Shown here piece by piece: positions 26,401 to 33,134 of a DNA stretch of 64,000 bases. The notes under the pieces were generated by a model. That model saw only the letters and a list, made by a program, of their open reading frames with translations. It made no database searches and was not told the DNA's origin. Position 1 is the stretch's first letter. Every line of letters starts with the position of its first letter. Source of the stretch: Ravibacter sp964559125 (GTDB lineage Bacteria > Bacteroidota > Bacteroidia > Cytophagales > Spirosomataceae); NCBI GenBank assembly GCA_964559125.1, contig CAZLGW010000027.1:13102-77101 (forward strand). Reading direction: 5' to 3'. The translations under genes and the position numbers were made by a program.

Positions 26401-26617
26401 CTCCAACATTGATTTCGTACCGTCCTTCCGCATCCGTAAGGGTGCCGGTCTGGGTACCTTTGATTACTACCGTTACGCCTGGTACCACTGAGTTGTCAGA
26501 TGCTGATGTGATCACACCCCGGATCTGCCGCTGCTGGGCGACCGCTGAAATAACACTTGTTATAAACAGTGTCATCAGAAGAAATACCCTGATTTTTGGA
26601 ATGTACCTATGCTTCAT
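23405..26617 (-). CDS. SusC/RagA family TonB-dependent outer-membrane transporter
   Basis: A 1070-residue SusC-type protein. After the signal peptide comes a CarboxypepD-reg-like domain (about 30-115, RQIRGVITSASDNSVVPGVTV), a TonB-box-like EVVAVGYGT, the plug domain (IRGVTSIGAGGSALILVDG, VLKDAASAAIYGSRGA), and a long beta-barrel ending in FSLGINLSF with a terminal Phe. It imports the glycan fragment captured by SusD. It lacks the N-terminal STN signalling domain, consistent with control by the divergent GntR regulator rather than by sigma/anti-sigma. Confidence 0.95.
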   Translation of the reverse strand: MKHRYIPKIRVFLLMTLFITSVISAVAQQRQIRGVITSASDNSVVPGVTVVIKGTQTGTLTDAEGRYEINVGANQTLIFSFVGFKSQEIAAGSQSEINVILEEEITTLNEVVAVGYGTIKKINLTGAVDQLDGKVIENLSVPNVSRALQGQIPGLNITFNSGRPNANPSYNIRGVTSIGAGGSALILVDGAEGDPSTLNPEDIQSISVLKDAASAAIYGSRGAFGVILITTKNPGTKSQLRYTANFTANARTARREVLQDSYLWAKMYMESFTELYGGTRTPTTVGNVGINFSQEYLDELKYRSENPGHGRPDVGINPSTGTYMYYGNTDWWDLLYKDDMPSMEHNLTASGGNEKSSYYMSGRYFSQDGMYKFRSDKFKSYDMRIKGSVKPLKWLDVNSNIHYSANSYTDPFSGDGVFQNMYVLSGATPMGVPFNPDGSYTLIGSQTVGLLQGFSESRTRQGQILANAAFDASIIKNKLNLQGNFTFRNRTVETHQKIIPVPYSNVPGQIISVGDSRLTNNKTALNYFNYNLFGNYSEQFGDHSFKILGGTNIEISKTRYLNVNRTNLIIPELEAFNLATGDNFAIGGGGSDWANLGYFSRINYIFKDRYLLELNGRYDGSSKFPPSQQFGFFPSFSVGWRLSEEPFLKGSVKWLDNLKPRFSYGSLGNSQISPYLYLPQIRGSQTSKILQGARPVATRNPAVLADNFTWETSTTFDIGLDVDMFRSRLSVVFDWFRRTTTDMITAGPLLPGVFGAAMPQGNYADLDTKGFELSVTWRDQIQAGRPLNYAIQFTLADDVSRITKFNNPQGTLVIDPDLRTAGYYEGMTIGEIWGLTTVGLFRDQADIDSHANQSFILPNVGGMPAKPGDVKFADLNGDGKVDWGDRTIHNPGDLSIIGNMASRYKFGTRLSGDYGNFSINAFFQGVAKRDWYPTHHQNPFWGPYGYWGAEIPIHFLENSYTNDNPNPDAYWPRWKGNMAYANRQLQPQTRYLQNTAYIRLKELTVAYSPKKLTQRFGMQDIKVLFTGYNLWSYSPVYKITRDIDPEQMDGGIGTYYPMLKSFSLGINLSF

Positions 26618-26687
26618 GTTGTAAAGGGGTTTGTTATTAGTTGAACATATGGTAAAGGTTATTTTATAAGGAATTATACACTAAGTT

Positions 26688-26704
26688 TATTTGTTGGACA
26701 AATA
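26688..26704. promoter_or_regulatory. Palindromic GntR/FadR-type operator
   Basis: TATTTGTTGGACAAATA is a perfect 7-base inverted repeat around TGG. It contains TTGTTGGACAA, which fits the TNGTNNNACNA operator pattern known for FadR-subfamily GntR regulators. It lies in the 199-base divergent gap between susC and the GntR gene and overlaps the susC -7 element, so binding should block susC transcription. Confidence 0.65.
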
Positions 26705-26706
26705 TA
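26699..26706 (-). promoter_or_regulatory. Bacteroidota -7 element for susC
   Basis: On the minus strand this reads TATATTTG, an exact match to TAnnTTTG, 82 bases before the susC ATG. No clear TTG -33 element lies at the usual distance in the A+T-rich stretch behind it, so the promoter may be weak or activator-dependent. It shares six bases with the palindromic operator. Confidence 0.5.
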
Positions 26707-26786
26707 AAAATAATTTTTAACTATCTATTTAATTATAGAATTATTTTAATGTTCTAATAAATAGAGGTTCCTTCGGTAAAAGATGC

Positions 26787-26794
26787 TATTTTTG
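26787..26794 (+). promoter_or_regulatory. Possible -7 element for the GntR gene
   Basis: TATTTTTG matches TAnnTTTG and ends 22 bases before the regulator's ATG. A -33 TTG is not evident. This is a weak call based on consensus only. Confidence 0.3.
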
Positions 26795-26816
26795 AGGCGT
26801 AAAGTTTAAAGTCAGT

Positions 26817-27533
26817 ATGAGTAGAAACAGCGTATCACCCCTTGTTCCCCTGGGCTCCCTGTCGATGACAGACCGTGTGGAGAATATTCTCCGGGAGTAT
26901 TTTGCAGAAAATAAATTCAAGCCCGGAGACGCGCTGCCGAATGAAACGGATATAGCCGCCCAGCTCAATGTGAGCCGTAATGTAGTCAGGGAAGCTTTGA
27001 GCCGGCTACGGATGCTGGGCATGATCGAAGCCAGGCCGAGGCGGGGCATGATCATCGCGCAGCCCGATCTGCTTGCCGGGCTCGAGAAAGTGCTGAACCC
27101 GCTTATTCTCAGTATCGACAATCTGAAGGATATTTTCGAAATGCGTCTTATCCTGGAAATGGGGATAGCAGAATTCCTATTTGCCAGAAAGACAAAAAAG
27201 GATATTGAAGAACTGGAGGCTCTGGTTATGAGCCAGAAAGATGCCTTTGTGCCCAGCAAAGAAGAGGAGGTCGCTTTTCACGGAAAATTGTATGAGATGA
27301 CCGGCAATGAAACTTTTACGCGGTTTCAGACTTTGCTGATGCCTGTTTTCGATCACGTGTTTTCGGAGTACTATGATAAAGGAGCGAAAGTAAGTATTCC
27401 GAATCCTGTCATACACCGGGACCTTGTCGAAGTACTGAAAAACGGGAACTCAGACGATTTCAGAAAGGCTATGTATACGCATCTACAGCCTTATTATATA
27501 TCAGGGCATATTATGCCGAGGGGGAGAAGCTAG
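26817..27533 (+). CDS. GntR family regulator, FadR subfamily (FCD domain)
   Basis: A 238-residue transcription factor. Residues 14-80 form a winged helix typical of GntR proteins (KPGDALPNETDIAAQLNVSRNVVREALSRLRMLGMIEARPRRGMIIA). Residues 90-225 form an all-helical FCD ligand domain with conserved Asp/His positions (FEMRLILEMG, EEVAFHGKLYEM, VIHRDLVEVLKNG) that usually bind a metal and a small organic acid. It is transcribed away from the susC operon, and a fitting operator lies between them. FCD regulators commonly sense sugar acids, which agrees with the aldolase/lactonase content of the operon. It most likely represses and is released by a pathway intermediate. Confidence 0.9.
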   Translation: MSRNSVSPLVPLGSLSMTDRVENILREYFAENKFKPGDALPNETDIAAQLNVSRNVVREALSRLRMLGMIEARPRRGMIIAQPDLLAGLEKVLNPLILSIDNLKDIFEMRLILEMGIAEFLFARKTKKDIEELEALVMSQKDAFVPSKEEEVAFHGKLYEMTGNETFTRFQTLLMPVFDHVFSEYYDKGAKVSIPNPVIHRDLVEVLKNGNSDDFRKAMYTHLQPYYISGHIMPRGRS

Positions 27534-27576
27534 ACTCTTTGAGATCTAATTCGCTACCCTACTTCTTTATCAATAT

Positions 27577-30500
27577 ATGCCGGGGAAATTTATATACCCT
27601 TTTTTGTGTTTTGTTTTTACGGCTGCATACGGCTTTGCGCAGGCGCCTGACCATGTCATCATCAGTGAATTTATGGCGGGCAACACCGGCACCTATTCAG
27701 ACCAGGATGATAGTTACGAAGACTGGATAGAGTTTTATAATCCGACAGAAAACGCAATTGACCTGACAGGCTACTACCTGACCGACAACCTGTCTAACCT
27801 GACCAAGGCACAGCTTGTAGCCGGTAGCGAGTCGCTGGTAGTTCCGGCCGGGGGGTATTTGATCATATGGGCCAGCGGCAAGAATACCCTATACAATAAT
27901 CATGTCAGCTGGGGTCTTTCCGCCGATGGGGAGTCGATCGCGTTGGTGGATCCCTACGGTACGACCATACTCGACAGCTTTACATTCCCCGCCCAGCGCG
28001 CGGATGTATCCATGGGTCGTCGTAACGAAACGAGTGATGAATGGGTGTGGTTTACAGACCCTACTCCGTTTGGCAGCAATAGCTCTTCTACAGGATATAT
28101 CGGTTTTCTCGACCCTCCCACATTCAGCGATACCGGCGGGTTTTATACTGTTCCGTTTGACCTCTCCCTTAGCGCCCCGGAAGGCGTGACCATCTTATAC
28201 ACGCTGGATGGGTCTGAGCCCGCAGCTGAAAACATTGGCGGCACCACCTATACCTACAAGCAAAGCTATCCGTATTCACCCGGCTCTTTGCCCGGGCCAC
28301 TGCTGGAAGGCCAGGTTGTAACGTATACCTATTCGGGGTCGATCGGCATAGCAGACCGCACCAGTGAGGCGAACCGGTTCAGCATGATGTCTTCAACGTA
28401 TCATGCGTCGCCCAACTCATATATCCCCAATCAGCCGGTAAAAAAAGGTACTGTGGTCAAGGCAAAAGCAGTACGGGAAGGATATCTGGAAAGTAATTCG
28501 GAGACCCACACCTATTTTGGATTTAACAACCATTATTCTGTCCCGGTGTTTTCCCTGACGACCTCTCCGGAAAACCTGTTTGGCTATAAAAACGGGATAT
28601 ACAATGCGGGGATCGATTTTGACAAATGGCGCTGTGATAACCCATCGCTCACGGTTAACGAGGGAAGGCCGGCGAATTATCAAAGAAGCGGCTCTGAATG
28701 GGAATATCCGCTAAGCCTGGAGCTATTTTTGCCTGGTGCGAACGAGCGGGTCACAGCGACGAACGCTGGGTTCAGAGGGCAGGGAGGATGGTCGAGAGCT
28801 TTCCCGCAAAAATCTTTAAGGCTCTATTTCAGGAGCAGGTACGGGAACAGTACATTAAACCATACCCTTTTTCCCGATAGTGAAGAATCTCAGTTTAGCA
28901 GGATAATCCTGCGTAATTGGGGAAATGACCATCAACATGGGCTTATACGTGACGCAGCGGTTCAGCGAACGGTAAGAAGGCTCAGATTTGAAACTCAAAA
29001 GTCGCAACCGGTTGCTGCTTACATCAACGGAGAGTACTGGGGTATCCTGGATGCCAAAACCAGGTACGATACAAAATACTTTGAAAGAGAATACGGGATC
29101 CCGGAAGATGACCTGGAGTTGCTGGAGAACGATGCTGAGATTAACGAGGGCTCAAGTAACACGCATTATCTTACTATGAGGAACTTTATCCGTGACAATG
29201 ATATGAGCGTTGCGGAAAGCTATTCCCATGTTCAAACACTCATGGATGTCGAGAACTTCATTGATTATCAATTGACCGAGATTTATTTTGGGAATATAGA
29301 CTGGCCTCAGAATAATATCAGGTACTATCGAAAAAAAACGGCTGCTTATGAACCAAATGCCCCCTTGAACCATGACGGTCGGTGGAGATGGTTGCTCTAT
29401 GACATAGATCAAACGATGGAGCTTTTTAATGCTTCTACTGCAGATTTGAATTCGCTCGAACGGGCAATTAATTATAATTCTCCCTGGGTATCGGTAATTT
29501 TGAAGAATTTATTGGATAACGCTGATTTCAAAAAGAGCTTTATTGTCCGCTATGCCGACCTGCTGAACGTCGTTTTCAATGCGGAAGAGGTCAACAAATC
29601 GATTGCGTATTATGAAGATATTCTCCGCCCCGAAATTAGCGAACATCGGACCCGGTGGCGGAATAGTACGGTATCGACATGGAACTCACAACTGAACGTC
29701 ATGAAAAACTATGCGAACCGGAGGCAAAGCCATACCCGGGCCCACTTACGGGATCAATTCTCCTTAAGCAGTGAGCAGCAGTTGAACCTGACTGTTGTAA
29801 ATGCGGAAGGTAAAGCCTACGTGCAGGTGAACACGCTTCACCTTGCACCCGGAGAGGCGGGGATCGACGAAGAAGTAACCGAATGGAGCGGCCTTTATTA
29901 TCCTGATTATCCTGTGATGCTGACTGCGCATGCGCAGCCCGGGAAGCGGTTTGCTCACTGGGAAGGCGATGTGAGCAGTACCAGTACCACGATCCGGATC
30001 ACCCTGGCTGGCACGACAAATGTACAGGCGATTTTTGAAGATGAAGTAGCGCCGGATTTATTGCACTACTGGCACTTCAACGGCGTGAATGATTACTTCA
30101 ACAACATTGCAGCAGATTATACGCTGAGCGGATTGGATCCGGGAGTAGTCATGTATGCGGGCAAGGATGGGGCCGTTTTGGAAGGAGAAAACGGCGGTAT
30201 GGATGGCACTAATACGAGCAGTGGCTCTACCTTAAACGTTGTGGAAGGCTATATAAGCGGCCGCGCGCTCAGGCTCCGTAACCCCTCGAATGAAAAGGAA
30301 CTGATCTTTAAACTTCCATCCCAGGGGTACCGGAATTTAAAATTGGCTTATGCCACGCACCGTACGAACAATGGGGCTCAGACGCAAAGGCTGCTTTATA
30401 CGACCAACTACGTGGCTGCTTCCTCCGGAGCCCGGACTGCTTCCACAGAGTGGCATGCACTGGGGGAGGCGATAAATGTGCCTACCGCTTTTGAATTGGT

Positions 30501-31179
30501 GTCGCTTGCTTTACCTTCTGATGTTTATGGCTCTGACAATTTTGCCTTCAAGGTTCAATTTGAAGGAAGTAACGCCTCTGACCCTTCCGAGGGCAACAAC
30601 CGGTTTGATAATTTTACTTTCCATGGCACGTACGATGCTCCTTTGCCGGCACGTCTTATCGCTTTTGAAGTAGGCCGGGAAAGCCATACCGCTGTTTTAC
30701 AGTGGCGTACCGCCGAAGAGGTGGGTTTCAACCGCTTTGAAATAGCGCATAGTACTGATGGCGATGCCTGGAACAAGGCAGGCGAAATAATGGCGAAAGG
30801 AGGAAGGGGCCCCAACGATTACCGGTTTACTGTAGCCTTGCAGGATCGCCGTAACTATTACCGTTTAAAAATGATAGACGATGACGGGAGCATAAGCTAT
30901 AGTGTTATTAAGACATTGTTATATGCTCCGCCTGTTGCCAAAGAGCTGATCCTTGCGCCTAATCCGGCGATCAGCGGCCGGTTTATGATCAATTATGATT
31001 TTGACGAGGGCAAGGATTATTCGATCATGGTATTTAGTTTATCCGGAACGGAGGTATACAGAAACGACCTTATCACTTCCTCAGAAGTTAATTTAGAAAA
31101 TCTTAATCCCGGCATTTATTTACTGAAGCTGACAGACAGTAGTGGGGAAACCGGGACTCAAAGAATAGTGATTGATTGA
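27577..31179 (+). CDS. CotH kinase / lamin-tail multidomain protein with type IX secretion tail
   Basis: A 1200-residue secreted protein. Order of domains: signal peptide (1-22), lamin-tail domain (about 24-150, VIISEFMAGN, DWIEFYNP, GYYLTDN), a chitobiase-like segment (APEGVTILYTLDGSEP), a CotH-type kinase fold (about 330-650, with AGFRGQGGWSR, QNNIRYYRKK and LLYDIDQTME), an InlB-like repeat (GKRFAHWEGDV), a beta-sandwich region, and a C-terminal type A sorting domain (APNPAISGRFMI ... NPGIYLLKL). The last marks export by the type IX system. CotH kinases phosphorylate secreted proteins; here the target is unknown. It starts 43 bases after the GntR gene and may be co-transcribed with it. Confidence 0.85.
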   Translation: MPGKFIYPFLCFVFTAAYGFAQAPDHVIISEFMAGNTGTYSDQDDSYEDWIEFYNPTENAIDLTGYYLTDNLSNLTKAQLVAGSESLVVPAGGYLIIWASGKNTLYNNHVSWGLSADGESIALVDPYGTTILDSFTFPAQRADVSMGRRNETSDEWVWFTDPTPFGSNSSSTGYIGFLDPPTFSDTGGFYTVPFDLSLSAPEGVTILYTLDGSEPAAENIGGTTYTYKQSYPYSPGSLPGPLLEGQVVTYTYSGSIGIADRTSEANRFSMMSSTYHASPNSYIPNQPVKKGTVVKAKAVREGYLESNSETHTYFGFNNHYSVPVFSLTTSPENLFGYKNGIYNAGIDFDKWRCDNPSLTVNEGRPANYQRSGSEWEYPLSLELFLPGANERVTATNAGFRGQGGWSRAFPQKSLRLYFRSRYGNSTLNHTLFPDSEESQFSRIILRNWGNDHQHGLIRDAAVQRTVRRLRFETQKSQPVAAYINGEYWGILDAKTRYDTKYFEREYGIPEDDLELLENDAEINEGSSNTHYLTMRNFIRDNDMSVAESYSHVQTLMDVENFIDYQLTEIYFGNIDWPQNNIRYYRKKTAAYEPNAPLNHDGRWRWLLYDIDQTMELFNASTADLNSLERAINYNSPWVSVILKNLLDNADFKKSFIVRYADLLNVVFNAEEVNKSIAYYEDILRPEISEHRTRWRNSTVSTWNSQLNVMKNYANRRQSHTRAHLRDQFSLSSEQQLNLTVVNAEGKAYVQVNTLHLAPGEAGIDEEVTEWSGLYYPDYPVMLTAHAQPGKRFAHWEGDVSSTSTTIRITLAGTTNVQAIFEDEVAPDLLHYWHFNGVNDYFNNIAADYTLSGLDPGVVMYAGKDGAVLEGENGGMDGTNTSSGSTLNVVEGYISGRALRLRNPSNEKELIFKLPSQGYRNLKLAYATHRTNNGAQTQRLLYTTNYVAASSGARTASTEWHALGEAINVPTAFELVSLALPSDVYGSDNFAFKVQFEGSNASDPSEGNNRFDNFTFHGTYDAPLPARLIAFEVGRESHTAVLQWRTAEEVGFNRFEIAHSTDGDAWNKAGEIMAKGGRGPNDYRFTVALQDRRNYYRLKMIDDDGSISYSVIKTLLYAPPVAKELILAPNPAISGRFMINYDFDEGKDYSIMVFSLSGTEVYRNDLITSSEVNLENLNPGIYLLKLTDSSGETGTQRIVID

Positions 31180-31223
31180 TAAAAATTCGAGATTACTGTT
31201 GTCCGGTAGAATTGATTATTTAA

Positions 31224-32357
31224 ATGAAAACCAAAGCAGCCGTCCTTCACCAGGTTGGAGGCCATTCGAGGCCATATGGTGAATCAAAACCATTAAAAAT
31301 AGAAGAAGTAGAACTCGGCAAACCCGGAAAGGAAGAAGTTGTTGTACAGATTAAAGCTGCAGGACTTTGTCATTCCGATTTATCCGTAATTGACGGAAAC
31401 CGTCCGAGACCAATACCAATGGTACTTGGTCACGAGGCAGCGGGAGTAATTGTAGAATTAGGTGAAGGCGTAAAAGGTTTTGAATCAGGCGATCACGTTG
31501 TCTTCGCTTTTCTCCCTTCCTGCGGACATTGTGAATATTGTATGTCCGGCAGAGCAGCCCTTTGTAACCCGGGCGCAAAAGCCAACAATGAGGGTGTTCT
31601 TTTGAACGGAGACCGGAAAATTAAAAACCGGAACGGAGAAACGTATTACCACCATTTAGGAGTTTCCGGATTTGCAGAATATGCCGTAGCTTCCATATAT
31701 TCTCTTGTTAAAATTGACAAATCTTACCCGTTTGAAATCGCAGCTCTTTTCGGTTGTGCGGTAATGACAGGAGTTGGAGCAGTTGTTCACACTGCACAGG
31801 TACGTACCGGGGAATCGGTTTTGGTCGTCGGTCTCGGAGGGGTTGGCTTATCTGCTATTTTAGGCGCCAGGGCAGCAGGAGCTTCAAAAGTAATTGCAGC
31901 CGATGTGAGTCAGTCAAAACTTGATGTGGCCAGGGATTACGGTGCAACTCACGTAATTAATTCAGGGAAGGAAAATGCTCTTGAAGAATTAAAACAGGAG
32001 ATGACCAGCAGCGGAGTCGATAAATCGATAGAATTTGCCGGAGTTATGCCGGCTCTTGATTTTGCTTTTAATGCTACCAAAAAAGGAGGCGTAACCGTAA
32101 CAGGAGCCCTGCCTCATCCTGATGCACGTCTAAGTCTTAACCCGTTGGTATTGGTAGCGCAGGAAAAATCTCTGAAAGGATGCTACCTGGGAAGCTGTGT
32201 TCCTTCCGTTGATATTCCGAACTTCCTGGAATTATATAAAAACGGGAGCCTTCCGGTAGATAAACTCATCACGCATCGCCTGACACTCGAAGATATCAAT
32301 GAAGGTTTCGAAAGACTGGCGAGTGGGGAAGCTATCAGGCAGGTGATAGTTTTTTAG
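31224..32357 (+). CDS. Zinc-dependent alcohol dehydrogenase (MDR family)
   Basis: A 377-residue medium-chain dehydrogenase. Catalytic zinc ligands are visible as Cys49 (GLCHSD) and His70 (GHE). The structural zinc site is intact as Cys100, Cys103, Cys106 and Cys114 (CGHCEYCMSGRAALC). The Rossmann motif VVGLGGVG follows near residue 205. The presence of both zinc sites and its length place it with class III-like alcohol/formaldehyde dehydrogenases using NAD(H). The gene is AT-richer than its left neighbours. It has no obvious partner, although it is next to the toxin-antitoxin pair. The physiological alcohol or aldehyde is unknown. Confidence 0.88.
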   Translation: MKTKAAVLHQVGGHSRPYGESKPLKIEEVELGKPGKEEVVVQIKAAGLCHSDLSVIDGNRPRPIPMVLGHEAAGVIVELGEGVKGFESGDHVVFAFLPSCGHCEYCMSGRAALCNPGAKANNEGVLLNGDRKIKNRNGETYYHHLGVSGFAEYAVASIYSLVKIDKSYPFEIAALFGCAVMTGVGAVVHTAQVRTGESVLVVGLGGVGLSAILGARAAGASKVIAADVSQSKLDVARDYGATHVINSGKENALEELKQEMTSSGVDKSIEFAGVMPALDFAFNATKKGGVTVTGALPHPDARLSLNPLVLVAQEKSLKGCYLGSCVPSVDIPNFLELYKNGSLPVDKLITHRLTLEDINEGFERLASGEAIRQVIVF

Positions 32358-32444
32358 CCTCGGGAGACTATTATTACCGGGGGGATATGCTTACGGATTG
32401 ATATAATAAAATATTAAGCGTAAATTGGGAATAAAAATAGTGTT

Positions 32445-32648
32445 ATGATAATAGAGCGGACCAGCAACGAGGTAATTATACGCCTCCCATCGTACGTAGA
32501 TACAGAGGGGTTGCAGCGCCTTGTCGATTACCTTACTTACAGAGAAGCGACAGCAAAATCGAAAGCGAAGCAATCTGATGTTGATCAGCTAGCCAGGGAA
32601 GTGAAATCCGGCTGGTGGAAAGAGAACAAAGAACGCTTCCTTAAGTGA
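32445..32648 (+). CDS. Small putative antitoxin of a PIN toxin
   Basis: A 67-residue protein with the shape of a type II antitoxin: a short beta-strand plus helix N-terminus (MIIERTSNEVIIRLPSYVDTEGLQRLVDYL) followed by a charged helical tail (SDVDQLAREVKSGWWKENKERFLK) that could occupy the PIN active site. I do not recognise a precise family. Its stop overlaps the GTG start of the PIN gene (GTGA), the classic coupling of toxin-antitoxin pairs. Confidence 0.7.
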   Translation: MIIERTSNEVIIRLPSYVDTEGLQRLVDYLTYREATAKSKAKQSDVDQLAREVKSGWWKENKERFLK

Positions 32649-33079
32649 GAATAGTAGTTGATACCAACATTATATTCAGTGCAATTTTAAATTCAAATAG
32701 TTTGATTGGAGAATTAGTGTTTAACTCTCATAATCAATTTGAATTTTATAGTTGCGGGTATATGCGCTATGAAATTCAGAATCACTGGAAAAAGCTAAAA
32801 AAAATATCGAAGCTCTCAGAAGAACAGCTACGGATCGCCTATAATTTGGTTTTATCCAGATTGAAATTTATTAACGAGGATATTATCCCTTCGGAAATCT
32901 GGCTGAAAGCCGAACATATTACCAGCAAAATCGATATTGACGATATCGATTTTGTCGCGCTATCAGAATTCCTGGATGCAGCACTATGGACAGGCGACAA
33001 AGTACTATATAACGGATTGCGAAAAGCCGGCTTCAAAAATGTGTTAACGACAGCCGAGTTATTATCTCTCAGACTTTAG
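32645..33079 (+). CDS. PIN domain toxin (putative ribonuclease)
   Basis: A 144-residue PIN-domain protein. The N-terminus IVVDTNIIFSAIL carries the first acidic residue (Asp6), and the C-terminal core IDIDDIDFVALSEFLDAALWTGDKVL carries the remaining metal-binding acids and the typical TGD. PIN toxins are Mg-dependent RNases held in check by a cognate antitoxin. Translation starts at GTG inside the antitoxin stop. The base composition is visibly AT-rich against the surrounding genes, a sign of recent gain. A strong hairpin follows the stop. Confidence 0.85.
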   Translation: MRIVVDTNIIFSAILNSNSLIGELVFNSHNQFEFYSCGYMRYEIQNHWKKLKKISKLSEEQLRIAYNLVLSRLKFINEDIIPSEIWLKAEHITSKIDIDDIDFVALSEFLDAALWTGDKVLYNGLRKAGFKNVLTTAELLSLRL

Positions 33080-33095
33080 AATTCATGGCTTGGTA

Positions 33096-33122
33096 TTTGA
33101 GGACGCAGATTGCGTCCTCAAA
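33096..33122. terminator. Bidirectional hairpin between PIN toxin and GH2 genes
   Basis: Perfect 11-base stem (TTTGAGGACGC with its complement) around the loop AGATT, placed between two convergent genes. The outer A-T pairs give short U-runs at the end for either direction. It probably ends both transcripts. Confidence 0.7.
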
Positions 33123-33134
33123 CCGGAGTTTCGT

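Noticed and set aside
1353..26617. Long plus-strand open frames opposite the operon genes (for example around 9558-10883)
   Set aside because: They lie antisense to well-supported genes and show no family motifs; they are by-products of GC-rich codon use.
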